Below, piece by piece: positions 28,559 through 37,702 of a DNA stretch of 57,087 nucleotides. Positions within the stretch are counted from its first letter, which is position 1; the number at the start of each line of letters is the position of its first letter. The DNA is from Phycisphaerales bacterium (GTDB taxonomy: Bacteria > Planctomycetota > Phycisphaerae > UBA1845). The notes under the pieces are model-generated. The model saw nothing but the letters and a program-made list of their open reading frames with translations, ran no database searches and was not told the origin of the DNA. Made by a program: the position numbers and the translations under genes. The stretch covers positions 1 through 57,087 of the forward strand of contig JADZBE010000003.1 of NCBI GenBank assembly GCA_020852275.1. Reading direction: 5' to 3'.

Positions 28559-29029
28559 ATGTCGAAGCCGGACGCATGCGACCCCATTGCCGACGATGAG
28601 ATCGTCCTGAAGCACGTGACTGAAAGGTCGGGATGGTATGACCCGTCCCGAGAAGTTCCCGTCAAGTGGGAGGCTTTCCGACCGAATGCGAATGATGTTA
28701 ACGGAAAGTCGGTCTGGCGAGCCAAGTACAAGACGGCGGATGAAGTGGCTCGACTTGCCACCCGGTTCTCCAACCGGAAGGATCACCGATACTTTGTCAT
28801 GTCGCTCCGGGTGGGCGACCTTCGTCGCATCGGAATACAAGTCGCCGCCACGCCGGATGAGGGGCAGGGTGAACTCGGCCACGCGTCCCTATCAAACCTC
28901 AACGTCGCGGAGTATGAATCGCACCAAGACACCTTCAGGGCGCTGGCCGAGCGTATCTGCAGGGAGCTGATCTTGTGCGTTTCTGGTCCATTTGGCCCCT
29001 TTGGCGAAGATGCACGGGAGACGCCCTGA
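28559..29029 (+). CDS. Hypothetical protein, third gene of the cassette
   Basis: A 156-residue soluble protein with no signal or membrane segment. The recognisable pattern is WYDPSREVPVKWEAFRPNAN followed by NGKSVWRAKYKTADEVA and a C-terminal GHASLSNLNVAEYES block. A motif of the form W-P-AFRP-D-xLSVxR occurs, as far as I recall, in many uncharacterised bacterial proteins. It starts 3 bases after the preceding stop, so the three genes form one unit. Base composition matches the other two and differs from hutU and the glycosyltransferase. Function unknown. Confidence 0.7.
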   Translation: MSKPDACDPIADDEIVLKHVTERSGWYDPSREVPVKWEAFRPNANDVNGKSVWRAKYKTADEVARLATRFSNRKDHRYFVMSLRVGDLRRIGIQVAATPDEGQGELGHASLSNLNVAEYESHQDTFRALAERICRELILCVSGPFGPFGEDARETP

Positions 29030-29323
29030 TACATTGGAATGGTCTGCGTGAGACCGGCTGCGGCGCCGCATGAGTCAGCGTCCACTGCGACGGTGCGCGA
29101 ATCACCCGCAGGGCGTCCACGCGCCTCATCGTCTTACCCGATGGCGGTTCGTGCTCGGTCCACGTTCAGTTGCCCGCGCCGCCGGTCGATAATCCGATAA
29201 GAGCCGCCCGTGCGCACGTGCTGGCGTGGAATCGCGACTAGAGCCTTGAGCTACGCATGGGGCGGCATTCGCGGTGGGAGGCCGGCGACGCGCATTCCCC
29301 GCTGCCTTGAACTCGATTCTCTT

Positions 29324-30310
29324 ATGGCATCCAGCCCGATCCTCTCCGTCGTCGTTCCCGCGTTCCGCGCGTCCGCCTACCTGGCGCGCTGCATCGAGTC
29401 GATCCTCGCGCAGACGTTGACCGACTGGGAACTCATCATCGTCGAGCAGTCCGGCGCGGGGACGCCGGAGCGCGAGGCTTCGTCCGCGATCGTCCGGGGC
29501 TACCTGCACGCCGACGCCGCGGCCGGGCGCATTCGGCTGATTGAGCAGGAGAACGCCGGCGCGTCAGGCGGGCGCAACCGCGGCATTGACGAATCTCGCG
29601 GCGAGTTCGTGGCGTTTCTCGATGCGGATGACGAGTTCCTCCCGCACAAGCTGGCGCGGCAGGTGGAGCTGTTCCGCCTGCGCCCGGAGCTGGGGCTGGT
29701 GTACGGCGACTATGCCTTCGTGGACCTGCAGAATCGCCGGCACGCCAGCGTGTTTGATGAGCTGGCCCCGGCGGCGCGACGCGTGCCGACGCAGCTTGTG
29801 ACGCCCGGGCTGCACGTCTGCGGACCGGACTTCTTCGACCACCTGGCGCGGCAGTATTTCATCGCCACCATCGTCGGCCTCGTGCGCCGCGACGTGCTGC
29901 GCAGCGACGTCCGCTTCTCCACGCGGCACCGCTACGCCGAGGAGTGGCTGTTCTATCTCGACGTGGCGCGGCGCGCCAGAGTTGGCTTCGTGGATGAGCC
30001 GCTGTGCCTGCACCATCATGTGGCCGGAAGCGTCTCGCGCACTTCGACCACGCAGAACCTTGAAGCGCTGGCGGATCTTCTGGAACACATGCTTGTGCGT
30101 TTCGCCGACGCCTCGCGCCGCGCCCGGCGCGCCTTCCGCCTTCAGCTCGCCGCCGCCCGGCGGCAACTGGGAATGGAGGCGTACAAGCAGCGCCGCTTCG
30201 CGACGGCGGCGGATTACTGGCGAAAGAGCCTGCGCGAGCAGCCCAATCCGCGCACCCTCGTTCACTGGGCACAGGCCAAGCTCCGGACGAGCGTGGCCGC
30301 GGCTCGGTAA
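29324..30310 (+). CDS. Family 2 glycosyltransferase
   Basis: A 328-residue GT-A fold transferase. The N-terminus has the GT2 signature SVVVPAFRASAYLARCIESI, then QENAGASGGRNRGIDESRGE and the metal/nucleotide-binding DADD (about residues 102-105, FVAFLDADDEF). The later half has RRDVLRS and an EEWLFYLDVA motif that takes the place of the catalytic-base region. It should transfer a sugar from a nucleotide sugar to a surface glycan; donor and acceptor are unknown. It has no membrane segment. The ATG at 29324 gives the normal family start; the frame is open for 38 more codons. It converges on lpxA with a short gap. Confidence 0.85.
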   Translation: MASSPILSVVVPAFRASAYLARCIESILAQTLTDWELIIVEQSGAGTPEREASSAIVRGYLHADAAAGRIRLIEQENAGASGGRNRGIDESRGEFVAFLDADDEFLPHKLARQVELFRLRPELGLVYGDYAFVDLQNRRHASVFDELAPAARRVPTQLVTPGLHVCGPDFFDHLARQYFIATIVGLVRRDVLRSDVRFSTRHRYAEEWLFYLDVARRARVGFVDEPLCLHHHVAGSVSRTSTTQNLEALADLLEHMLVRFADASRRARRAFRLQLAAARRQLGMEAYKQRRFATAADYWRKSLREQPNPRTLVHWAQAKLRTSVAAAR

Positions 30311-30326
30311 TGGGGCGCGTCGAAGC

Positions 30327-31181
30327 TCAGGTCGCGCCCTTGGCGTTGCCGGGCTTGTCGGCGCGGAGCGATTCGAGATACCGCCCGTGTCGCCCCATCT
30401 CGAAGGAACGCAGGAGGAACCGGCACAGGTACTCCACGTTCTTGTCGCACGGGCCATTGGACAAAATCGCCTCGACGCGCTCGCGGATGGGCGCGCCGCT
30501 CTGGCGCGCGCGGCGCGAGTAAAGCTGCATGTACGCACGGCGCAGGCTGGTGATGTCCTCCGCCGCGAACCCGCAGCGCTGCAGCCCCACGCCGTTGACC
30601 ATGCGGATTTCAGGGCGCGTCCCGCGCGCCGCCACCACGATCATGAACGGCGGCACGTCCGACGTGACGCGCGTCATCCCGCCGATGAACGCGTGCCGCC
30701 CCACCGTCACGAAATGGTGCAGCGCCGACATGCCGCCCATGTTTACGTGGTCTTCCAGGCACACGTGCCCCGCCAGTTGTGTGTAGTTGGCGATGATGCA
30801 GTGGCTTCCGACCTTGCAGTCGTGCGCGATGTGCACGCCGATGAGAAAGAGATTGCCGTCGCCGATGGAGGTCACGCCTCCGCCGGCCTCGGTGCCGGGG
30901 TGGACAGTGACCATCTCGCGGAAGATATTGCGCTGCCCGATCAGCAGGCGCGTCGGCGCGCCGCGGTACTTGCGGTCCTGCGGCGGCGTGCCGATGGCCG
31001 CGCCGGGGAACACCTGGCAGCCGGCGCCGATCCGCGTATGCCCGTCCACCGTCGCGTGATGGTGCACGCAGCATCCGTCGCCCAGCTCGACGTCCGGGCC
31101 GACGAAGGCGTACGCGCCGATCTCCACGTCCGCGCCCAGTTTCGCCCGCGGGTCCACAATCGCTGTCGCATGTACGCCCAC
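30327..31181 (-). CDS. lpxA: UDP-GlcNAc acyltransferase LpxA
   Basis: About 284 residues. The enzyme adds a 3-hydroxyacyl chain from ACP to the 3-position of UDP-GlcNAc, the first step of lipid A synthesis. Hexapeptide-repeat coils run from about 5 to 185 (for example VDPRAKLGADVEIGAYAFVG), with the LpxA loop GTPPQDRKYRG, the VTVHPGT motif, catalytic His in IGVHIAHDCKVGSHC, and NMGGMSALHHFVTVG. The C-terminal helical domain follows (about 190-270). The tail is extended by Lys/Gly-rich residues. I start at the GTG at 31181, nine bases after GGGGAGG; a GTG at 31199 is also possible. It is the last gene of the lipid A operon. Confidence 0.9.
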   Translation of the reverse strand: MGVHATAIVDPRAKLGADVEIGAYAFVGPDVELGDGCCVHHHATVDGHTRIGAGCQVFPGAAIGTPPQDRKYRGAPTRLLIGQRNIFREMVTVHPGTEAGGGVTSIGDGNLFLIGVHIAHDCKVGSHCIIANYTQLAGHVCLEDHVNMGGMSALHHFVTVGRHAFIGGMTRVTSDVPPFMIVVAARGTRPEIRMVNGVGLQRCGFAAEDITSLRRAYMQLYSRRARQSGAPIRERVEAILSNGPCDKNVEYLCRFLLRSFEMGRHGRYLESLRADKPGNAKGAT

Positions 31182-31205
31182 TCCCAACGTCCTCCCCACC
31201 CGTCC

Positions 31206-32525
31206 CTACTGCGGCTCCGCGTCCACCAGGATGAACTTGATCTCCGCTTCGGCCGCAAGCTCACTGCCCACCCGCGCCATCGCCTGAATATGCCCGATGT
31301 TCGACCTCGCGCGCAGCGACTGCACCTCCAACAGAAGCTGGTCGCCGGGACGCACGGGGCGGCGGAAACGCACCTTGTCCAGCGAAAGCAGCACGGCCAC
31401 CTTGCCCTTGTGCTCCAGCTCCTGCGACAGGAGCACGCCGCCAAGCTGCGAGAGCGCCTCGATGATGAGCACGCCGGGCATGATCGGCTCACCGGGGTAA
31501 TGCCCCTGGAAGAACTCCTCGTTGATGGTGACGTTCTTGATCCCCACCGCGCGGCGAGAGCCTTCCAGTTCGACGATCCGATCCACCATCAGGAACGGGT
31601 AGCGATGCGGCAGCAGCCGCTGAATGTGCCGCACGTCGTACACCGCGGGCCGGCGGAGGCGCTCCGCCTCCTTCCGCTCGCGCTCCTTGTCGAGCAGCGC
31701 GCGCACCATGGCATGGTTGAGTGAATGACCGCTCTTGCGCGCGAAGATGCGCCCGACGATGGGGCGCCCGAGGAGGAACAAATCTCCGATCAGGTCGAGG
31801 ATCTTGTGCCGCACGCACTCCTCGGGGAATCGCAGCGGATTGTCGATCGGACCGTCCTCGCCGAAGACGAGGATATCCTGATACGTGAGGTGGAGCCCGA
31901 AGCCCATGGCGCGAAGCTGCTGGACCTCTTTCTCCAGCACGAACGTGCGCGCCGGCGCGATCTTGGTCTCGAAGTCTTCCGGCGTGATCGTCACGCGGTA
32001 CGTCTGCCGGCCGATGGGCGTCTCCGCGCCGTAGTCCAAGTCGTAGAACACTTCCAATCGCTCGTCGTCCGCGCGCAGCGGCGGCAGGGCGACGATCTCC
32101 GCGTCATCCTCGGCCACGCGGGCCAGCTCGCGCACGACGTACACTTCGCCGGGCGCGTCCTGCTCCTCGATGCCGCTTTCTTTCAACGTGTCCAGGAAGG
32201 GGAGCGAGCTGCCGTCCATCGCCGGGACTTCGCCGCCGCGCACTTCGATCTGAAGATTGTCCAGCCCCAGCGCCGCACAGGCGCTGAGGCAGTGTTCGAT
32301 GGTCTCGATGGAGGCGACGCCGTTCTTCAGCGTCGTGCGCCGGGCGCGCTTCGACACGTTCTCCACCCGTGCCGCGATGGCCACCGGGGCGGGCTGATCC
32401 GTGCGGACGAACCAGATGCCCGAGTTGGGCGGCGCGGGCTTGAAGCGCAGGCGGCACGGCTCGCCGGTGAACAACCCGCGGCCTTCAATCTCAACCTCGC
32501 GCTTGATCGTTCGTTGATGCCTCAA
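31206..32525 (-). CDS. lpxC/fabZ: LpxC-FabZ fusion: UDP-3-O-acyl-GlcNAc deacetylase and hydroxyacyl-ACP dehydratase
   Basis: About 439 residues. The LpxC half (about 1-285) deacetylates UDP-3-O-acyl-GlcNAc, the committed step of lipid A synthesis. Zinc ligands are His in SIETIEHCLSA (about 78) and His/Asp in RHKILDLIGDL. The FabZ half (about 290-439) dehydrates 3-hydroxyacyl-ACP in fatty acid synthesis, with the catalytic His in LLPHRYPFLMVDRI and Glu in MPGVLIIEALSQLGG. Fusing the two lets one protein balance lipid A and phospholipid supply; the same fusion is known in Bacteroidetes. The start is uncertain: TTG at 32525 precedes RHQRTIKREVEIEG, where LpxC similarity begins; a TTG at 32564 is in frame. 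It overlaps lpxD. Confidence 0.92.
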   Translation of the reverse strand: MRHQRTIKREVEIEGRGLFTGEPCRLRFKPAPPNSGIWFVRTDQPAPVAIAARVENVSKRARRTTLKNGVASIETIEHCLSACAALGLDNLQIEVRGGEVPAMDGSSLPFLDTLKESGIEEQDAPGEVYVVRELARVAEDDAEIVALPPLRADDERLEVFYDLDYGAETPIGRQTYRVTITPEDFETKIAPARTFVLEKEVQQLRAMGFGLHLTYQDILVFGEDGPIDNPLRFPEECVRHKILDLIGDLFLLGRPIVGRIFARKSGHSLNHAMVRALLDKERERKEAERLRRPAVYDVRHIQRLLPHRYPFLMVDRIVELEGSRRAVGIKNVTINEEFFQGHYPGEPIMPGVLIIEALSQLGGVLLSQELEHKGKVAVLLSLDKVRFRRPVRPGDQLLLEVQSLRARSNIGHIQAMARVGSELAAEAEIKFILVDAEPQ

Positions 32526-33543
32526 GGCGTTCCAACCGCGCCCGCAACCGGCGGACTTCTTCAATCAGTTCAGGCAGTCGCCGCACCGCCGCCTGCTCAC
32601 GAAGCTCGACGCCCGACTCCTGCGCCGGGAAGCCCATGACCGTCTGCCCCTCGGTCGTGGATTTTGCCACCACCGAAAGGGCCGCCAGCGTGGAGCGATC
32701 GGCGATTTCCGCCCCGTCCACCGTCCCGCTGCGCCCGGCGAGCACGCAGTACTCTCCGATTCGCGTGCTGCCGCTGATGCCCACCTGCGCCACCAGCAGA
32801 CCGTGGCGGCCGACGCGGACATTATGCCCGATCTGCACGTGGTTATCAATTTTGACGCCCGCGCCGATGCGCGTCGCGCCGAACTTCGCACGATCCACGC
32901 ACGAGCACGAGCCGATTTCTACGTCGTCCTCGATGATGACGATCCCCGCGTGCGGCACGCGATGGTGCGAACCTTCGTCGAAGTAGAATCCAAATCCGTC
33001 GCCGCCGACGACCGCGCCGGCCTTGAGGACCACGCGGCTGCCCAGCACGCACCGATCCGCGACGACGGCATTGGGACCGATGACGCAATGCTCGCCAAGG
33101 TGCGCGCCCGCGCCGATGAAGGCGCCCGCGTGCAACTCGCACCCCGCGCCGAGGGTCGCGCCGGGACCGACCGCAACAAAGGGTCCAACGCGCGCGCCGT
33201 TGCCCATGCGCGCGTCGCGGTCGATGGATGCCATCGGATGAACGCCGACCGCCGGCTGCCATCGCGGCGGCGCGAAGAGCGCCAGCACCCGCGCCACCGC
33301 GCGATCCACGCGATCACACCGCAGGGCCGTCATCGGCGTCGCGCCGAAGTCCCGTGGCACCAGAACCGCTCCCGCCCGACTCGACGCCAGCTTGCGCGCA
33401 TAGCTCGCGCGGCTCACGAAGGTCAACTCATCCGGGCCGGCCTCGGCGACGTCAGCCATGCCGCGCAGGACGATCGACGCATCCCCGCGCAGCGCGGCGC
33501 CGACGCGGCGGGCGAGATCCCCAGCGGTGATCGAGAAGGTCAT
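32491..33543 (-). CDS. lpxD: UDP-3-O-acylglucosamine N-acyltransferase LpxD
   Basis: A 350-residue protein that adds the N-linked acyl chain to UDP-3-O-acyl-glucosamine, the third lipid A step. An N-terminal uridine-binding domain (about 1-95, with GPDELTFVSRASYARKLASS) is followed by hexapeptide coils (about 105-300) containing GGDGFGFYFDEGSHHRVPH and the catalytic His region IDNHVQIGHNVRVGRH, then MGFPAQ and a C-terminal coiled helix. The ATG at 33543 overlaps the stop of the OmpH/Skp gene (ATGA). Its 3' end overlaps the LpxC start region by about 35 bases, so skp, lpxD and lpxC/fabZ are likely translated together. Confidence 0.93.
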   Translation of the reverse strand: MTFSITAGDLARRVGAALRGDASIVLRGMADVAEAGPDELTFVSRASYARKLASSRAGAVLVPRDFGATPMTALRCDRVDRAVARVLALFAPPRWQPAVGVHPMASIDRDARMGNGARVGPFVAVGPGATLGAGCELHAGAFIGAGAHLGEHCVIGPNAVVADRCVLGSRVVLKAGAVVGGDGFGFYFDEGSHHRVPHAGIVIIEDDVEIGSCSCVDRAKFGATRIGAGVKIDNHVQIGHNVRVGRHGLLVAQVGISGSTRIGEYCVLAGRSGTVDGAEIADRSTLAALSVVAKSTTEGQTVMGFPAQESGVELREQAAVRRLPELIEEVRRLRARLERLEASTNDQARG

Positions 33544-34265
33544 GGCTGCTTGGGTTCGGGCTTTTTCGGTTCCGGCTTGCCGGACGCGGGCTTCTGCCCT
33601 CCCGCAGGCGGCTGCGGCTTGGCGCCGTCCTTCGGCGGGCTGTCCTTGGCGGCGGCATCCTTGGCGGGCTTCGCGGTCGCGCCGCCGGCGCCGCCCTGCC
33701 CCTTGCGGAAGTCATCGTTGAGGATCTTGACCACGTCGTCGGTCAAGTCGATCGTCGGATCCCAGTAGATAACCTTCTGCAGGAGAATCTGCTGGCGCAT
33801 GGTCTTGGAGTCCGGCGCGTCCTGCGTGAGCATGTCGTAGGTGACCACGAGCTGGACGCCGCGCTGCTGTGCCACCTTTTTGACACTCTCTCGCACGTCG
33901 TTGTAGATGTGCAGCAGGGACTCCTTGTGCGAGTTGAGCAGCCCGTCCTCCTCGCGGCGGCTCCACACCTCGAAGCGCACTTCGGCCTCGCGCACCTCGT
34001 CCGACTTCTGCTGGAAGTCCGGCGTGCCCGGCTTGTAGGCGTCCTGCAGCGCCTTGCGCGACGACTCGATCTGCGCGCGCCGCTTCTCCGCCTCGTCGGA
34101 GAGGAACTTCTTCTTGGCGAGAAACTCCTCCTCGAGGTAGCCCGTCCGCTCGTACTGCTCGAAGATCCGGGCGATGTCCACCACGCCCACGCTGCTCTGC
34201 GCCTCCGCCCGCGCGGCCAGGGCCAGCCCCGCCGCCACGACCATTATCCATCCGCCTGCTCTCAT
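33540..34265 (-). CDS. OmpH/Skp-family periplasmic chaperone
   Basis: A 241-residue protein with a signal peptide (about 1-22, ending ARAEA) and an OmpH/Skp region (about 25-190): VGVVDIARIFEQYERTGY, long helical arms rich in Lys, Glu and Arg, and a C-terminal strand. Skp holds unfolded outer-membrane proteins in the periplasm. The last 45 residues are Lys/Pro/Gly-rich low complexity. The ATG at 34265 follows AAGGTGAGGT, a good ribosome site. As first gene before lpxD it matches the usual skp-lpxD-fabZ-lpxA order, but no bamA precedes it here; instead there is repeat-rich DNA. Confidence 0.88.
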   Translation of the reverse strand: MRAGGWIMVVAAGLALAARAEAQSSVGVVDIARIFEQYERTGYLEEEFLAKKKFLSDEAEKRRAQIESSRKALQDAYKPGTPDFQQKSDEVREAEVRFEVWSRREEDGLLNSHKESLLHIYNDVRESVKKVAQQRGVQLVVTYDMLTQDAPDSKTMRQQILLQKVIYWDPTIDLTDDVVKILNDDFRKGQGGAGGATAKPAKDAAAKDSPPKDGAKPQPPAGGQKPASGKPEPKKPEPKQP

Positions 34266-34754
34266 GGAATACCTCACCTTGTAGTTCGAGACCTCGCCGA
34301 GCGCCCGCACACGCCTGTCCACGCCCGTCCACGCCGCGGCGCCTGCCCGCCGACGGGCATCATACTCGAATCGGCGCTGCGTTGAAGCCGGCAGTCCCCC
34401 CGGGAGCGTGAAGCTGAACATGGCCCGACCGCCCCCTCCCGCGCACGCGGAGGCTCCGTCCGCGCCGCCGGACCGCAGGAGTCTCGCCCGCTCGCAACCC
34501 ACAGGCTGGATTCCCGCCTTCGCGGGAATGACGAAGCTGGATTCCCGCCCGCGCTGCAGCGGCGTGCTCAGCCTTTCGCATTGGCCAGTTAGGCCATGCG
34601 CGGACCCATTCCGATCTCGTGCCCGCTCCAGTGTTGTTGCAAAACGCGATTGGACATGATGAACAGGATGAACAGGATCGGAATTGAATTTCCTGACCCT
34701 CCACCCATCTTGTTCATCTTGTCAATCCTGTCTCTTTTTCCCCGTCGGCGCTTT
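34266..34754. repeat. Intergenic repeats upstream of the skp-lpx operon
   Basis: Two elements are visible. At 34430-34545 a composite dyad element ends in the hairpin ATTCCCGCCTTCGCGGGAAT, as at 7161-7180. At 34653-34733 two facing arms, GATGAACAGGATGAACAGGA and TTGTTCATCTTGTCAATCCT, form a loose inverted repeat. No gene; the lpx promoter must lie between about 34270 and 34430 but was not found. Confidence 0.75.
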
Positions 34755-35165
34755 CTACGGCGTAGTCGCGGCGTCCGACGGCGTCTGCACGGCGATGATC
34801 ATGACGCCGGCGAGCACCAGCGCGACGCCGAGCCACTGGGCGGGCGTGAGGCGTTCTTTCAGGGACGGGTGCAGATATGCGAACGTGGCGATGATGGCGT
34901 AGCCGCCGCCGACCATGATCGGATACGCCAGCGAGATTTTCAGCGTCCTGCTCTGCAGCGCGTACATGTAGCAGAAGGCATTCAGCCCGAAGCAGATCAG
35001 CCCGCCCAGCAGCACCGGGCTGGTCAGCACCGCCGCCGCCGCGCCAACCGGGCCGTCCTTCAGCATCCCCCCCCCGCCCGCGACGGACTTCATCCCGACT
35101 TTCATCATCAGGTTCGCGGCCGCGTTGAGAATGAGCGCGACCATCAAGGCTGCGACGTACTTCAT
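34755..35165 (-). CDS. Small four-helix transporter (SMR/EamA-like)
   Basis: A 136-residue protein with four membrane helices (about 4-24, 45-70, 77-97 and 108-127), the layout of small multidrug resistance and ArnE/ArnF-type flippase subunits. Recognisable segments are ILNAAANLMMKVGM, CFGLNAFCYMYALQ, LKISLAYPIMVGGGYAI and PAQWLGVALVLAGVMII. The conserved Glu of the first helix in drug-exporting SMR proteins is absent, so a flippase or metabolite role is more likely than drug efflux. Its place next to the lipid A operon fits envelope work but is only context. A nine-base C run (35067-35075) encodes Gly codons. The ATG is at 35165. Confidence 0.75.
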   Translation of the reverse strand: MKYVAALMVALILNAAANLMMKVGMKSVAGGGGMLKDGPVGAAAAVLTSPVLLGGLICFGLNAFCYMYALQSRTLKISLAYPIMVGGGYAIIATFAYLHPSLKERLTPAQWLGVALVLAGVMIIAVQTPSDAATTP

Positions 35166-35655
35166 GCGAAAAGCTCCTGCGCAAACATCCCACCGGCGTC
35201 ATCGCCGCCCGCGACTACGCCGTACGCCCTACCGAACTGCACGCCGTACAGAGCCGCGCGCCGTACGGAGCCGCGCCCGTCAGCAGTGTATCCCGATGTG
35301 CGACTGCTCTGTGAGCGGTGTATCCCGGTGTGCCACTGCTCTGTGAGCAGTGTATCCCGCTCACGCGGACAAGACCGCTCGCACTCGCCCCGGAGCGAAA
35401 ACCACCTTGCAACAGGTTGTAACAACTGCAGGCCGCGGGGTCACCCCCGTCGGGTCGCCTGCCTCGCGCGAGCCGGCGGAAACGGCGAAGAAACCCGCGG
35501 GGACGAAAAGCTCGAGACCAGCGCGCGGGGTCGCAGAAGCGCGCACGCGCCCCGTCAAGTTACGACCTCGTGACTTGCCCCAGCGCGGGGTGCTTTCGAG
35601 GATGAAGGAGACCTTGGTGTCCGAAATGCGCACCCTTCTTGAAAGGAGAAGTCCC
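35166..35655. repeat. GTGCCACTGCTCTGTGAGCAG repeats and intergenic DNA
   Basis: At 35281-35360 three copies of a unit containing CACTGCTCTGTGAGCAGTG lie in tandem, a self-complementary hairpin in two of them. Related units are at 44909-44975. Just upstream are shorter CCGTACAGAGCCGCGC copies (about 35236-35280). The remainder up to 35655 holds the leader of the next gene, with AAGGAG at 35644-35649. Confidence 0.75.
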
Positions 35656-37488
35656 ATGAATCGCACGCTTCTCGCTGGTCTGATCAGTTGTTCGGGGCTC
35701 GCGTTCATGCCCCCTTCCGCGTGGGCGGCGCCGGCTTCCACGCCGTCGGGACAGGATCGCGCTTCAGCGGCGAGCGGTCGCCCATCGCCAGCAACCGACC
35801 CCGCGTCGTTCTCCCGTCTGCCGGTGAAGGACGTGACGGTCTTCAAGGACGGTCACGCCTTTGTGCGTCATGCAGGCCAGGTGACGCTCGACGCGCAGGG
35901 CAAGGCGCAACTGGATCGGCTGCCGACGCCCATCATGGGGGCCTTCTGGGTGTCGTCGGTCGAGCCGGGACTGCTCAAGAGCGTCACCGCGGGGTGGCGA
36001 GACGTCGCCGTCCGCCGCAAGGGGCTTGACCTGATCGACCTCATCGAGGCGAACGTGGGCCGCGCGGCGATCATCACCGAGGTGGACGGGCAGCCGTACT
36101 CGGCCGTGATCGAGGACGTTCCGCTGCGGCGTGATCCGGAGGGCGACTCCGCCGCTGCGCCGGCGCAGCCCACGTTGCGGCAGGCGCCCCCGCCAAGCTC
36201 CGGCGCGGAGGTCGTGGTCCTGCGCATGGCCCACGGCGTGCGCGTACTTCCGCTGAGTCGAATCCGCGACCTGTCGTTTCCTGATGGATACGAGCCGCGC
36301 GTATCGCGCAGCGAACAGCGAACCCTGCTGACGCTGGACTTCGGAGCCGGGGCGCGTCCGGGGTCAACCGTGGACGTAGGCATGGGCTATGTGCAGCGCG
36401 GGCTGCGCTGGATTCCATCTTATCGGTTCGAGGCGAGGGAGGGCGGCCGCGCGCACGTGTGGATGCAGGCCACGCTGCTCAACGAGCTGACCGATCTGCA
36501 GGATGCGACGGTGAACCTGGTCATCGGCGTGCCGACGTTCAGCTTCAAGGAGACGCTCGACCCGATGGCCATGCAGCAGAGCCTGGCGCAGCTCTCGTCC
36601 TATTTCCGCGAGGGGGATCGCAACAACCTCGCCAACTTCATGAGCAACGCGGTGATGTCCCAGACAATGCGCATGAGCGAGTACGCGGAGCAGCCCGCGC
36701 CGGGGACGGGCGCCGCGGACCTGGGCCCGGACGCGCCGCAGGGCGGCGCCGTCGAGGATCTGTTCGTCTGGACGCTGGAGCACGTGTCGCTGCGCAAGGG
36801 GGACCGCATGGTTCTGCCGGTGACCGAGTTCGACGTGACGTATGCGGATCGGTTCGTGCTCGAAGTGCCGATCAGCCCGCTGCCGGAGATGCGCAACCAC
36901 TTCAACTCGCGGTACGAGTCGGATCTCGCGAAGCTTCTGATAGCGCCCAAGGTGATGCACCGTCTGCGCATCACGAATTCCACCGAGCATCCGCTCACCA
37001 CCGCGCCGATCCTGATGCTGCGCGACGGCCGGCCCCTGGGGCAGGGACTGATGACCTACACGCCGCCGCGGGGCACGGTGGACGTGGACGTAACGGCCGC
37101 GGTGGGGATCGCGGTGGCGAAGTCGGACTCGGAGGTGGAGCGGACGCCGAAGGACCTGACCTGGCGGCGCGAGGTCTACCAGCGGATCGACCTGCAAGGG
37201 TCGGTGACGCTCACCAATTTCAAGGACGTGCCGGTGGACGTTTCCGTCATTCGGCACGTGCTGGGAATCGTGGATGAGGCCAGTCACGAAGGAAAGCTGC
37301 GTAAGCAGAACGTGCTGGAGCTTTCACCGGGCGCGGGGTCGAGCGGGCTGCCGCAGTGGTGGTACTGGTACTCGTGGCCCTGGTGGTGGTGGAACGTCAA
37401 CGGCGTGGGGCGCGTGGACTGGGAGGCGCACATCGAGCCGGGCGCGTCGGTCGAGCTGACATACTTGTGGCACTACTACTACCCGTAG
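35656..37488 (+). CDS. Secreted DUF4139-like protein
   Basis: A 610-residue protein with a signal peptide (about 1-25, ending AWA). The central part, GMGYVQRGLRWIPSYRFEAR and the following beta-rich region, resembles the C-terminal DUF4139 domain found in mucoidy-inhibitor-like proteins; the N-terminal part has LPVKDVTVFKDGHAFVRHAG, the usual opening of this family. The C-terminus is unusual for a Trp/Tyr cluster (PQWWYWYSWPWWWW) before the final strand ELTYLWHYYYP. The role is unknown; periplasmic or surface beta-sandwich structure is inferred. The ATG at 35656 follows AAGGAG by 6 bases and starts a typical signal peptide. Confidence 0.75.
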   Translation: MNRTLLAGLISCSGLAFMPPSAWAAPASTPSGQDRASAASGRPSPATDPASFSRLPVKDVTVFKDGHAFVRHAGQVTLDAQGKAQLDRLPTPIMGAFWVSSVEPGLLKSVTAGWRDVAVRRKGLDLIDLIEANVGRAAIITEVDGQPYSAVIEDVPLRRDPEGDSAAAPAQPTLRQAPPPSSGAEVVVLRMAHGVRVLPLSRIRDLSFPDGYEPRVSRSEQRTLLTLDFGAGARPGSTVDVGMGYVQRGLRWIPSYRFEAREGGRAHVWMQATLLNELTDLQDATVNLVIGVPTFSFKETLDPMAMQQSLAQLSSYFREGDRNNLANFMSNAVMSQTMRMSEYAEQPAPGTGAADLGPDAPQGGAVEDLFVWTLEHVSLRKGDRMVLPVTEFDVTYADRFVLEVPISPLPEMRNHFNSRYESDLAKLLIAPKVMHRLRITNSTEHPLTTAPILMLRDGRPLGQGLMTYTPPRGTVDVDVTAAVGIAVAKSDSEVERTPKDLTWRREVYQRIDLQGSVTLTNFKDVPVDVSVIRHVLGIVDEASHEGKLRKQNVLELSPGAGSSGLPQWWYWYSWPWWWWNVNGVGRVDWEAHIEPGASVELTYLWHYYYP

Positions 37489-37543
37489 TCGCGCGGGGTG
37501 AAGGGAAACCGGCCACTCACGCGGACTGCCCTTGCTTGCGCGA

Positions 37544-37627
37544 CGGGTTCTGAAAAGGCACCCTTGCGCCACGGGCTTGGATTGCCGTACCGGATCGCCC
37601 TTTCAGAACCCGAAGCGCCAGCGAGGG
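37544..37627. repeat. Inverted repeat between convergent genes
   Basis: Arms CGGGTTCTGAAA (37544-37555) and TTTCAGAACCCG (37601-37612) are perfect complements over 12 bases. They are followed by AAGCGCCAGCGAGGG, the arm seen at 1263-1338. It sits between the ends of the DUF4139-like gene and the converging gene at 37703, so it may also terminate transcription. Confidence 0.8.
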
Positions 37628-37702
37628 TCTTCGCCGGCTTGTCGGTCGCGGTCACTGGCAATCCGCCGTCACCTGCAATCCGCCGTTACCCTCAATCCGC
37701 CG

